From the NCBI GenBank assembly GCA_948144175.1, contig CANXME010002675.1:124001-188000 (forward strand): a DNA stretch of 64,000 bases, in the 5' to 3' direction. This DNA comes from Closterium sp. NIES-65 (taxonomy: Eukaryota > Streptophyta > Zygnematophyceae > Desmidiales > Closteriaceae). A program made the translations under genes and the position numbers. Position 1 is the first letter of the stretch; each line of letters starts with the position of its first letter. Below the pieces are notes generated by a model, which saw only the letters and a program-made list of their open reading frames with translations, was not told the DNA's origin and ran no database searches. Below are positions 8,767 to 20,061 of the stretch, piece after piece.

Positions 8767-11700
8767 AGAGTGTTCAGTTTTGCAAGGTTGCCAATTTCTG
8801 CAGGAATTGTGCCATTGAGCTTATTGACAGAAAGTGATCTGAAATGACAGAACGGGTATGCGGTAGATATAGGAAGCTCAAGTTTGCGTGGCAATGAGCG
8901 ACAGATAGGATGAAGCAAGCAACTTTCTGACATTGCACGAAATGTAGCACGATGGAGATTGTTGGTGGGATGTGTGCTGGCTCTGGCACGTGATAGATGG
9001 GGGCAGAGTAGTGAGGAGAGAAGTGCACTTTGTGTGCCTCAAGGAGTGTCATCAACGCATAGAATGGTCACGGAGAAGAGCGCATGGGATATGTGGGTTT
9101 CTGAAACTGGTCCGTGACCAACCGAACCAGTTCATTTGTCAAATTGTCCATTTAGGCGCTAGAGGTACAGGTTCGGTACAGTAATAAACGGCCCAGTTCA
9201 GGGCAAATCGGGTCGGTTCGGTCCAGTTCGGTAAAATTCTCCAGTCCAACTGTGACCTCTAGTAGAGACTTTTTTCAATGTGCGTTTCCTTTGTAGTGTG
9301 TAGCTTGTATATCTTGCATACATGCTTGGTGGTCGTGTGTTTACATCCCTAGTTCCCTGCACTCCTGGGCTCACTTCAGGAGAAGTGAAAAGAGACGTGT
9401 TCTTTTTCTGCCCCAAGGCACATCATAATTTGCACAGGTAACTGAGAGCATGGGAGAGAGAAGAACAGAGGCGATGGCAAGACAGCGGCAAAAAGAAAGT
9501 AAAGAAGTGGAGAGAAAATGACAAGTAGAAAGGTTGTGCTGAGAGAGTAGGCCTGAGCAAAGGTCGATTCCAAAGGCCGGGGTCCATTGTTAGTCATTGT
9601 GTTTGGGTGGACCCAGACTGGATTGACGTAGACGTGGCCGTGATATGGCAAAAGAAAGAGCTCACTTTCCCCGCTTCCAGCGACAAGGCACTAACCACTC
9701 GTGATTCATAGCATCAACTGGAGAGGAGATAAGAAACAAGAGCACACCAAGCCAAGCAAAGGCCTTGCAGGGCAGCTTACAGGTAATTCAAGTTTGCAAG
9801 GCTGCTGATTTCAGAGAGAATAAAGCCAGGCATGCGTGTCCAACTTAGGATTCTCTTAGCATGGAATTTAGATCTACATCCCCGGCAATGTAGGAAATCT
9901 CCTCTGTGGGCTCCTTCTTCACAGCAATTCCTGGCGGCCTTTCTGCTTCCTCCCGTCTTATTCCCAAGATCCACTTTCCAGAAAACGCCTCAGAGCTACC
10001 AGTGTGTTCCCTTTGCGTCGCCACCCTCCTATCAACGAGCGTGTCTCCTAGCACCAACCCACGCTCTCCATGCCAATCTGCACGCTTAGCAGACACTACC
10101 TCCAGTCTCTGAACTATGCCCCACATAGACATGTGCATTTGTACGAGTTTCAAAACACTCGACTCGTTCCCTGCACTCGTCACGGGCCGAGTGACGAGTG
10201 AGAGGATCGGTCGCAAAAACTCGGCCGAGCCAAGCCGAGTTTTACTCGGCAAGTTACGCAAAACTCGTCAGAAACTCATGAACCGTGTGCGTATGTTTTT
10301 GGGACTCGTGAGCATATTTGGACGTGTGAGTCTACAAGGATTTAGCAAGTTTCAAAAAACGTCGTCCGACATTTGGGGAGGGGAGGGGTAAGCAATGACA
10401 GCACGATGTATGGTGTGTTACCCCCCCCCCTATGTTCCCATACACTAGGTTTTCCTCTTCGGAGCTTCACCTAGCCTGTGAGTAACTTTGGGGGTAAGGA
10501 GTGAAACCCTAACCCCTGGGGCACGGTTCTCTTCTGAGCTACCTTGGCCAGGCTAGTCCTGAGCCGGGGTTACGACGAAGTCATACAAGCCAAAAAAAAA
10601 AAAAAAAAAAAAAAGTGGGTAACTTTGGTGGCCTAGCTGCCTGCAGTAGCCCATGATCCACATAACAATATTTTAATACTGTTCGTTACCTCCTCTGTCA
10701 TGCCTCCACTCCTTGTTCCCTAAAAAAATTTGCTTTTCATCACACCACCACTTCGATTCGAACAACTTTGACCCGAACTGATTGGGGTTTGGTACTCGCT
10801 CACGCCTACTTACAGGCGGTTTAGGTTTGTAAGCATGCCAATTGCGGTGGGGATTGAGCCAGTGAGCTGGTTGTTTTGAAGATATCTGCAATGATGAGCA
10901 CGAATGGGCACGCATAGAATTGAGCTAGGGACTAGCTCCAGTGGGAGGTAGAATTAACATTGCATAGAAATGAACTGGGGATAGAACAAATCAACTCTAG
11001 TGGGAGGCAGAATTCCTGTAACAGAGGTGCGAAAGGCTGCACGATAGACTTTGTCCGTGAGATGTGGGCTGACAATGGCAGAGGATAGAAGGGATCAGGA
11101 AAAGTGAGAAGAGATGTGTTCATTGCCAGCCCCAAGGCACCTCATAATTTGTGCTGGGAACTGAGCATAGGGGGGGGGGAAGAACAGCGGCGATGCCAGG
11201 ATAATGGCAAAAGTAGCACACGGAAGTGGAGGAAAAAGCACGGTTAACGAGTAAAAAGGTTGCACAGAAAGGGTAGGCCTGAGCAAAGGTTCAGGTCGGG
11301 TCAGGTCAACTGCAAAGTTTTGGCCGGGGCCTCTTGTTACTCATTCGGTTCGGGTGACACTAGCTTCACCTGATTGACGTGGCCATGGCCATGGTTGAAA
11401 GAAAGCTGGAGCTCACTTTCTACGCTTCCAGCAACAACAAAATAGCCACGTGTGTTTCGTACTGGGCTTGCTTCAGAACATCTTGGCTACCGAACTTGGA
11501 TCTTTTTGAGTTGAAGTGCACGAGAACCCATTCAGGCTCCAACTTGAGGAGTTGAACATCAAACCATAAATTGTTCAGGGTGGTTCTCAACCCGAACCAA
11601 AATGGTTTGGTTTGTTAGACTATTCCCCTGACTTCAAGCAGATTTGACTGAACCAGTTCAGGTTGGGTACTTTCTCACGCCTGCTTACAGTTGCTGCAGG

Positions 11701-14700
11701 TTACTAAGCGTGCCGATTGTAGTGGGGATTGAGTCAGCGAGCTGATTTTTTTGAAGATATCTGCGACAATGAACACGAATGTTCACGGGTCGGGAATAGC
11801 ATCAATAGGAGAAATGGTGGAGTGGAGAGGAGGAAGGAATAAATGAGATCACAATCAAGTCTGCAAGGTTGCTGATTTCAGAGTGTTCAGTTTTGCAAGG
11901 TTGCCAATTGCAGCAGGAAGAGTGCCACTGAGCTGATTGACAGAAAGTGATCCGCACGATGAGTATAAATGGTCATGCGCCAGATATAGGAAGTCCAAGT
12001 TTGCATGGGGAGGAGCGACGGATAGGGGCAAACAATCATATCAATTGGAAGGCGAAATCCTTGAAAATGCAACAGAGGCATCAAAGGCAGCACGATGGAC
12101 ATTGTCTGTGGGATGTGTGCTAACACTGGCGGGGGATAGATGGGAATATGAGAATTGAGGAGAGACGTGCACTTTGTGTGGCCCAAGGAGTGTCACTGAC
12201 ATATAGAATGGCCACGAGGAAGAGCGCATAAGAGAGGTGGGGAGAGAGGTGGAAAGTAGATAGGAAGAAAGGAAAAGGTAGGAATGAGGAGGAAAGGACG
12301 GATGATGCGGAGAGTGCTTTTGAGGGAGGAAGAGAGGGGCGCAAGAAGCTAGCAATATTATTTAGGTTCTAGGGCTGGAACAGAAGGTAGTTTGATTTGA
12401 CTAGACCCGCCCGTTCAACCAGGTTCAACCCGAACCACCGAACCAGGTACTTGCTCATGCCTCACAGGATTTGCAGGTTTGCGAGGTTGCCTATTGCAGT
12501 GGGAATTGGGCCAATGAGTTGATTGCCTTGAAGATATCTGTCAAAATGAGCATGAATGGGCATGCAGAAAAGATACAGGAAGCTCAAGCTATAGGAACAA
12601 GCAACTCTATTGGGAGACAAAATCCATAAAAACGCAACACAGGCATCAAAGGTACTGTGATGGTGGGGTGGCATGTGTGCAGACAGGGGCAGGGGTTGAA
12701 TGGGAGCATGCGACGTGTAGAAAAGAATTTATTGCCCGCCTCCGTACTTGCTCCTGCCTACTTACAGGCCTCTGAGGTTTGTAAGCATGACAAGTGCAGT
12801 GGGGATAAAGCCACTGAACTGATTCTAATAGAAATATCTGCGACAATGAACACAGATACGAACGCATGAGGTGTAGGGATTGGGATTACAGAACAAGAAC
12901 AGCTCAGCTCACAAATAGACTTGAAACTCCGGCTCACTCTCCCCTTACCAACCGGCACATAGTTGCTTGCTTATTGTGCATGTCTGCAGACAGACACTGC
13001 TGCGCGTGGTCATTCCACACACACCCTCAAATCTCTTCTACCTTGCAATCCACAATCATATGGCTCAAGTCGCATGCGCACTAACAGTACCAAGACCACA
13101 GGATACAACAAGGAGAGGGTGGTGGTCAGTGGAGCTGATGCGAGTGGATATAATGGAAGAGGGGTCAATGGAATGCATCGGTCAGGACTCGCATAAAAAA
13201 TAGAAGAAATGGCAGAGATTAGATAGGAAAAGAATCTTAATTACAGCCAATTAGAGGCCTTGCCGGGCGCTTACAGGTGATTCAGTTTTGCAAGGTTGCC
13301 GATTGCAACAGGAATTGTGCCACTGAGCTGATTGCTAATAAGTGATCTGCGATGATGAGAAGGGATGTATATGTATGCAGGTATCGAAAGCTCAAATTTG
13401 CATGTCAACAAGAGACGGATTGTAGCAAGGAACTCCAATGGAAAGAGAAATTCCTGATTGGCGGAATGATGAATATTGTCAGTTGGATGTGGGCTGACAA
13501 TGGCAGGAAATGCGTGGGCCTAGAAAACGTCAGAAGAGATGTGCACGTTGTGTGCCTCAGGGAGTGTCATTGTCGTATACAATAGCCACGGGGAAGGGCG
13601 CATGGGAGATGGGAGAAGAGAGGTGGAAAGTAGTTAAGAATAAGGGAAAGCGAAGGAATGAGGAGGACAGAGGAATGATGTGAAGTGTTTTGTGAAGGGA
13701 GGGCGAGAGGGATGCAAGTGGTATACAAAGATTTTGAGGTTCTTGGACTGGAAAGGACGGAAAGTGGGAGCAATACGAAGGAATGTGTGAAAAAAAAGTC
13801 GAGGGAAGAGGGTAAATGGACAAGTTCAAGAGGTACGAGCAAGAAGCAAGGAAGAAAATGCTCGGCCAAGTCGGGGCGAGTATTACTTGGCGAGCTTTTT
13901 GTGCTCGGCGAGAACTTGGCCTTGCTGACAAGCATTTGGGCAAGTTTTCCGTGCTCGGCGAGAGTTTTAATCTTGTCTAGCATGCGGGAAACTCGTCTCG
14001 TAACCCTAACAGACAAATTTGTGGGACTGAGAAAAGCAGTTGTACCCAACCACTGCAATGCAATTTCCACCGCTCGCAAAATTGCCAAGCGGGTGAAATC
14101 TGACGTGCCTTGCTTGCTAATCACCTACGATCAAGTCAAAGTGTTCGCGAGTTGTCTTCGCGAAACAGATTGACGCGTTCCACAACCAACCACCCTCCAT
14201 CAGTCAGGAGGACCCGTCTCCCTGAGATCAAGATCCACGCTCACGTGGTCAAATCCGCCCTCCCACTGTCACGATTCGCCCTCCCGCAGTCACGGTCTGC
14301 CCTCCCGCAGTCACAGTCTGCCCTCCTGCAGATAGCCCACGCACCATCACGGACAGCATGCAGGCAACCACGTCCTAGTCATACGGTGCAGATGTACCCC
14401 ACCGGTTTGGGAGGCAGCGGTGCAGTGGAGCAGGGGATTCACAAGGAAAGCCCGATCACGTACGAACAACATACGGAAATCTATATATTTTCAATACAGA
14501 ACAAATCGCAAGAGAGAGGGACGGGAGCTTGGTGGCGAGGATGTAAATACGTTGCACAAGGGCTCACATGTAGACAGGAGCATAGGACAAAACCCGGCAC
14601 AGTTCAAGAACAAATTTGCCCCGAACCAACCAAGGCCTCTTTATCACCCATCTGTTTCAGGTTGTAGTGCAACTCAACTCCTTCAGGTTCGAACACGAGG

Positions 14701-17700
14701 ACTTGGAAGGTAGTTCGGTTCAACTATGCCGGCCGGTTTGACCACGTTCAACCTGAACTGGTTTGGGTCCAGTATTTGCTCATGCCTCACATGCTTTGCA
14801 GGTTTGCGAGGTTGCCAATTGCACTGGGAATTGTGCCGGTGAGTTGATTGCTGCAAAGAAATCTGCCATGATGAGAAAAACGGGCGTGCACGGTAGACAT
14901 ATGAGGAGCAGTGGATAGGAACGAGCATCTTCATTAGGAGGTAGAATATTTGAAAACGCAATACAGACATGAAAATGCAATACAAGCATGAAAACGCAAT
15001 ACAGGCATGAAAACGCAATACAGGCATGAAAACGCAATACATCCATAGTGGGGGGAATGTGTGCTGACTGTGTGTGCTCGACATGCAATCTGCAATCACT
15101 CCGTTCGCTACGCACTACTAGTACCAAGAACATAGAGGTGAGATGGCGGAGAGTGGAGAGGAGAAGAACCTAGAGTAAATCCAAGGAACGCCATTGCTGG
15201 ATGCTTACAGAGAACTCAGACTTGCAAGGTTGCCAATTTCAGCGGGACTTGTGCCACTGAGCTTGTTGGCATAGATTGATCTGCGTTGACAGAATGGGTA
15301 TGCGGTAGATATATGGGTATGCTCAAGTTGGCATGGCAATGAGCAACAGATAGGAGCAAGCAAGCAACTCCATTGGAAGGCGAAATCCCTGACACTGCAA
15401 CAGAGGCATGAAATGCAGCCCAATGGAGATTGTTGGTGGGAAATGTGCTAGCTCTGGCACGGGATAGATGGGGGCAGAGTAGTGAGGAGAGAAGCGCATC
15501 TTGTGTGGCCCTAGGAGCATCATCGATGTATAGAATGGCCATGGGGAAGAGGGCAGGTGGGAAGAGAGGTTAAAAGTAGATAGGACTTAACGTGATGGAA
15601 GCATGTGTGCCTCCAAAGCAACTCCCTTCAGTTTTTATATTTCACTTCAAGTTTCCATACCATACTGCACTTTGTTTTCAAACTTTCTGCGGATACTCTC
15701 TAGAGCACCTCTAAACCAGTATCTCCTTTTCCATGTACAATCGGGTCTGTTTGGCTACACTAAACCTACAGTGTCTGCTGTAGTGTATTGACTACGTTAC
15801 CTGTCTCCTCTCAAGGGTTGCGTCTGAAGAGTAACAATATGTGAGAAGAAGGAAGCGGGGAAAGTGAGTGCAATGGTCAGGACCAGCACAGAAAAAAAGG
15901 AGGAGAAACGGCAGAGAGTAAAGAGAAGAAGAACCTGTAGTGCAGCCAAGGGCCTTGCCAGGGGCTTACAGAGATTTCAGCTTTGCAAGGTTGCTGATTG
16001 CAGCAGGGATCGTGCCAGTGAGCTTATTGACAACAAGTGATCTGCAACGATGAGTTTGAATGGGTATGTGGTAGTGAAGCTCAAGTTTGCAACGAGCGAT
16101 GGATAAGAGAAAGCAACTCCATTGGAAGGCAAAATTCTTGGAGAAGTGCAACGAGGCATGAAAAAATCACAATGGACAGCGCCCGTCGGATGTGTGCTGA
16201 CTTCGGTAAAGGATGAATGGGGACAGGAGAAGTGAGGAGAGGCGTGCACTTTCTGTGCCCCAAGGGCCAAGGAGTGCCATTGAATAAAGGAGTAAGCAAA
16301 GGTTGGAGTATACGTGGCCCAAAAATGGAATCCCCTATTCATGAAGCATACTTATTAGTTCATATGTTGTCATTAGTGGTCGAGCAGGCATGAGCATCTC
16401 GGCTTGCCGGGTCGGGTCGGACCCGACCAGGAAATCGGCCCGGGTCGGGTCGGCCCGGGTCGGGTCAGGTCCCCTCGGGTCGGGTTTGCCCGGCCGGGTC
16501 GGGTCGACCCGTGGCCCGACTTCGGGTCGGGTCAGGTCGGGTCGGGTCGGGTCGGGTTTTGACCCGACATGATACCCGACCCCGTTTCGGGTACCGTGCG
16601 CCTATGTGAAGTCTGGTTCCTATACCCGACCCGAACCCAGTACCCTAAACCCGGGTCAAGCCTGACCCGGTACCCTAAACCCGGGTCAGGTCAGGTATCC
16701 TGGATGGTCCGACCCCTCCCGCCCAGATCGTGTCGGGTCGGGTCGGGCCTTTGATCATGCCTATCAAGCTATATTAGTCAGAGGGTGCTCCTCGAGAGAT
16801 TTTACCAACAACTAGGCACCCCAAACTCAGCTTTGGGGCACCTCACCACGTCTCCCAATTTTAAGCCAACCGCTACATCTTTGGGTTCAAATTTGGGTCG
16901 AGATTTCTCGCATCTTAGGGCGAACATACAAGCGCCACAAGTTAGAAAAATGTACGACTTGAACCATTTGAGTTCAGTTCAGATACTTCAGGTGTTTGAA
17001 AGGAGAGCTTGTTTGGGTTTGCCTGTTGCTCATATCTAACAGGTACTTCTCAGTCTTTCTCCTTCATACGAAGGTCAAGGGATTCGCTGTGATTGTCAAT
17101 AGTTCAGAGCAGGCGTGCACTCACTTCTGGTGAAGTGTGTCTTAGCAACACCTCTGCCTCATACTATGCCGCGCATGGCATCCACCAGACTCACACCCTC
17201 CTGTACTACCCTAGGGGAATAGTTTCATCGAGATCCGCACTAGAAGATCACCAAGGCTGCTCGTTGCATCCCCTCTCATGACTCCACTCCCCCTTCCCTA
17301 TAAAGCTCCACTCCCCCTTCCCTCTAAAGCTATGCTCCCCCTTCCCTTCCTGCCGCTCGTTCTACCAGGTCCGATGCTAACCGGTTTAAGTTCGGTACGT
17401 GCTCATGCTTACTTACATGTGGTTGAGGTTTGTAACCATGCCAAGTGTAGCAGGAATTGAGCCAGTGAGCTGATTGTATTGAAGATTTCTGCAACAATGA
17501 ACACGAATGGGCACGCATGCAACATAATTTAAGATTGCCGAAAAATGACTTGAAATAGGAGAAAGCACCTCCAGTGGGAGGCATTTGTGCAGAGTGACGT
17601 TCCACCTTAGGTGGTCTTGTCGCAGCTACCGTGCAGCCAAAGGCCGCCAGCGCGAGACGCTGATAACGAAAACCAGAAATGAAGAATGAGAGGCGACGTG

Positions 17701-18899
17701 CCTTCACAGCCTACACTATGCCTATGGGTAAAGGCAGAGGGCTAAGGCTAAGGTTAAGGATAAGGGCGGAAGCTAAACCCTCTTTCTCGCTCTCCCTCTT
17801 GCTGATATAAAAAACAAGAAATGACTAACAAGCTCTCTCTTTGCATTGCTCCACTCACAACAATCACAATGCCTCCATTGTGAAATACCTCCACCTTTCT
17901 TGCACCCCTCCTTCTCCACCAGTCCACATTTCACACCGCCTCTCCAAACCTCCACATGTCCAGCACATCTAGGCCTTAGACAGCGTACATAATAGAGAGC
18001 TCACAGAGGCTGCTGATGGAATCCGGAATGGGCCCTCTTAGATTGAGGGACAGTAGGTTCCTGCACCCACATGCACCCAGGCATGCCACCATGTGGTTAC
18101 CATCAAATCAGGAGAATGAAAAGTGGTGCGGCCTTAGAGGTGGTCCTAGCACGCTCATGGTGGTAGTCGGCATGAGCACAGTACCAAACCGAACCAGTTC
18201 GTTTATATACCATCAAAAAGCGAACCAGTTTACTATCGAACCAAACCGGTTCGTTCACGAACCGGTTTACATGGTACCGGTTCATGGTTTATTAAAAAGG
18301 CTAACGAACCGAACCAGTTCGGCTGAACCAACCCAATTCGGTACCGAACGTAAGCAGTTCGTTTTTCCATTGGAATTTGAATATGGGAAACACAGAGCTA
18401 GAAAGTTCAAATATGTATATATATATATAATAATGGGAGGCGCATAGTTAAAAGGTGGAAGGAGGATTTTGTACAACTATGACGGAGCTAAAGCTTGAAA
18501 AAAACTCATATAATTGTTTTTTGGGTTACATTCAAACTTGCATGACCAAGGTCGATATGTCGCACCTTGGAGATTTGGCAAACACGAACTGCACGAACCG
18601 ACGAAGAGGAAGTAAAAAAAAAAAAAAAAAAAAAACAACAACAACAACAACAACGGTTCAGTTCATGCAGTTTTGTTTTTTTGCTCATGCCTAGTGGTCG
18701 TCACTGTATGCGAACACTGAGGGGGACATCCCCTTGCATGAGCACATGGCAGACAGAGTGCAGATTGAATCTCACATCACCAAGACCATTCCGCTGCTGT
18801 CGCATGTGATACCCTTCGCACTGCTGCAGTCCGGATTGGAAACCCCCCAACCAGGCAACGTCTGACCCCATGCCGTCTGGCAGTCCTGCAGGAATTGCA
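8767..18899 (-). CDS. LRR gene L1, single-LRR exons (fragment, probably decayed)
   Basis: Exons in order: 18899-18776 (LRRNT), 18060-17989, 17488-17417, 16041-15970, 15280-15209, 14862-14791, 13346-13275, 12837-12766, 12537-12466, 11951-11880, 11760-11689, 10885-10814, about 9852-9781 and 8838-8767. After the first, every exon is 72 nt, starts after CAG, ends before GTAAG/GTGAG and is in phase 2, so each encodes one 24-residue LRR (for example NKLTGTIPAAISNLAKL). The LRRNT exon has a plant-like DCQTAWGQTLPGWG and C-x-C end. This is the ectodomain style of plant LRR receptor proteins. No signal-peptide, membrane or kinase exon is visible, and the gene is cut off by the retrotransposon region. 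Broken splice sites (see individual exons) suggest a pseudogene. Confidence 0.65.
9100..9245. repeat. Degenerate CGGTTCGGT-type repeat
   Basis: Short inverted words (GAACCAGTTC, GGTTCGGTAC, CGGGTCGGTTCGGTC) without clear ends. It resembles the interiors of the MITEs described below. Confidence 0.35.
9781..9852 (-). pseudogene. Degenerate L1 LRR exon
   Basis: The 3' half (LSEISSLANLNYL) and the GTAAGC donor are clear, while the 5' half and acceptor have diverged. Upstream DNA (about 9853-10100) resembles 47640-47790 in L3, including a shared EEISYI-encoding stretch, so this is a recombined or repeat-derived unit. Confidence 0.4.
10130..10290. repeat. ACTCG/CTCGGC-word degenerate repeat
   Basis: Dense ACTCG, CTCGGC and their complements (CGAGTGACGAGTG, AACTCGGCCGAG, CGAGTTTTACTCGG). 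A similar block is at about 13850-13985. The intron location suggests a mobile origin, but no terminal repeats could be fixed. Confidence 0.4.
10497..10614 (-). repeat. Candidate SINE-like retroposon with Pol III-type boxes
   Basis: A 23-A tract at 10592-10614 is flanked by imperfect direct repeats GTGAGTAACTTTGGGGG (about 10478-10494) and GTGGGTAACTTTGGTGG (10615-10631). On the minus strand, TAGCTCAGAAGAG (10541-10529) resembles a tRNA A box and GGTTTCACTCC (10508-10498) a B box. The box orientation and the A tract conflict, so its structure is unclear and it is not a functional tRNA gene. Confidence 0.35.
11880..11951 (-). pseudogene. L1 LRR exon with both splice sites lost, fused to a second half-exon
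   Basis: The LRR reads SLSVNQLSGTLPAAIGNLA, but the acceptor is CGG instead of CAG, and the expected GTAAGC donor is replaced directly by GAAATCAGCAACCTTGCAG, the 3' half of another LRR exon. This looks like an unequal recombination joint between two repeats. Confidence 0.6.
12766..12837 (-). CDS. L1 LRR exon with in-frame TAG
   Basis: 72-nt LRR exon in good splice context, but its fourth codon is TAG (YFY-stop-NQFSGF). The aligned residue in other repeats varies (N, Q-neighbour, E, S, K), so a Gln or Glu codon is a plausible ancestor. Confidence 0.5.
12975..13165. repeat. Duplicated intron block (copy 2)
   Basis: Partner of the block at 8470-8660 in the same orientation, lying one LRR exon away from the 13346-13275 exon, as copy 1 does from a downstream exon. 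Confidence 0.7.
13850..13985. repeat. CTCGGC-word degenerate repeat
   Basis: Repeated CTCGGCGAG, GGCGAGTATT and TTGGGCAAG words, same flavour as 10130-10290, in an L1 intron. Confidence 0.4.
16385..16762. repeat. GGGTC-word repeat with hAT-like ends
   Basis: Dominated by CGGGT pentamers and their complement (GGGTCGGGTC, ACCCGACCC). The left end CAGGCATGAGCA and the right end TGATCATGCCTA are inverted relative to one another, like the MITE ends at 18168-18693. The flanks match only partly (GGTCGAGC and TATCAAGC), so its ends are tentative. Not telomeric. Confidence 0.5.
18168..18693. mobile_element. hAT-like MITE (CCGAACCAG-word interior)
   Basis: 526 bp. The left end CGGCATGAGCA mirrors the right end TGCTCATGCCTA. 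Flanking 8-mers GTGGTAGT (18160-18167) and GTGGTCGT (18694-18701) fit a hAT target duplication with one mismatch. The interior is degenerate GAACCGGTTC-type inverted words, a short AT repeat and an A22 tract. No transposase. Confidence 0.6.
18776..18899 (-). CDS. L1 LRRNT exon with lost acceptor
   Basis: 124-nt exon encoding the LRR N-terminal cap (FLQDCQTAWGQTLPGWG, SNPDCSSAKGITCD). It has the same length and phases as the L2 exon at 51828-51951, and the pyrimidine-rich DNA upstream is also homologous. L2 has GAAG just before the exon, whereas L1 has CGCAT, so the acceptor AG is missing here. The donor GTGAGA is intact. Confidence 0.7.
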
Positions 18900-19320
18900 A
18901 TGCGCGTTGGTGGCACAGGTGAGGGAATGGGGAGAGGGGCGGGGGAGGGTGTTGGCGGGTGGCACAGGTAGAGATAGGAGGAATGAAGAGTAGAAGAAGT
19001 TTTTGTCTGGGTTGGGGGGGAGGGGGGGAGGGGGTGTGAGGAGTGCACGCAGCAAGCAATGGCACATTGCAAACAGCAACACCATCTTAATTTATGGCTC
19101 CAAAAATAAATCATTGCTGCTTGTCAGGCACGATACTTAATGCTTCCCAAGTATCTCAGAAAAAACTTACAGGCAGGGCAAACACGTTACCAAACCACAA
19201 AAATCACCATGGCTTGTCACAAAACGCCACAGCCAATCATGAACTTCGTTCCGCTTCTCTTTCCAACCAAATGGCTCGTCCGAAGCGATCGCTTCATCGC
19301 AGCCAATCGCAGGTCTCTAC
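18900..19320. other. L1 upstream DNA
   Basis: 18900-19085 is homologous, in inverse orientation, to the intron before the L2 LRRNT exon (51640-51827), including a pyrimidine-rich coding-strand tract. The corresponding signal-peptide exon is not visible upstream. No other gene is seen. Confidence 0.45.
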
Positions 19321-19666
19321 TGTGTGTTCGTATTGTGAGTGCATTTTGATCTCAAGAACGCAAACACCTTACTAGTCAAAAGTCTGCTTGCTAATGCCGA
19401 TAGCATTCTCCTCGTTTTTACGACTTCAACGATATGCGCAGCTCTTCATTTCGTCAACGTTTCACTAGTAGCGCCTCACAAACGCTTTGTGTAGCCTTGA
19501 CGGGCCCTTTACGAGGATTCTGCTCGCGAGCCCTTGACGTGCCTTTCACAGGGCCTTCGCAGGGCATTCACGTTCACTAGTGCCTGACGGGACCTTCGCG
19601 ATGGTTTCAAGAGGGTTCAATAGAGATTTCACACAAGTGCCACAACTTAGAATTGAACGCTGGTCT

Positions 19667-19933
19667 TAGGGTTGAGCAAGGAAACGAACTTTTGTTCGAT
19701 TCGCCTCGGGTTTTTTTTTTTAGCTTAAAGTGTTCGTGACAAACGTGTTCGAGGATCGCCCGAACACCTGCTGCAATTTGCCTTGCTTTGAACACGAACG
19801 TGTTCGAGGTTCGCCCGAACTCGCCTTAACAGGCAAACACCGAACATCTGTTTTTGCTAAAAATGTTCGCCGAACCGAACACTGTTCGGTTCGGCGAACG
19901 GCTGTGTTCTTGCAGGGGCGAACACGATCCCTA
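19667..19933. mobile_element. hAT-like MITE (GAACA-word interior), perfect TSD
   Basis: 267 bp with ends TAGGGTTGAGCA and GATCCCTA. The flanking 8-mers are identical, GCTGGTCT at 19659-19666 and 19934-19941, the hAT target size. The interior is a degenerate chain of GTTCG/CGAAC words (AACACGAACGTGTTCG, CCGAACACTGTTCGG). It interrupts the left arm of the large inverted repeat. Confidence 0.75.
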
Positions 19934-20061
19934 GCTGGTCTCCACTATGCGAGGAATTTCCTCGTGCTGTTCAACCAGCTGGTACAACAATTTATGGGTC
20001 AACCCAAAGTACACAAATGTGCCTCGTAACCAGACGTATCAAACATGTTACGCATGCATCT

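Noticed and set aside
10498..10541. Functional tRNA gene
   Set aside because: Only A/B box resemblance; no cloverleaf or anticodon arm could be drawn.
16385..16762. Telomeric or subtelomeric repeat
   Set aside because: GGGTC words occur in both orientations, are interrupted and have MITE-like ends; plant-type telomere units (TTTAGGG) are absent.
8767..18899. Complete LRR receptor kinase
   Set aside because: No signal peptide, membrane segment or kinase exon is visible in the L1 region; only the ectodomain exons can be supported.
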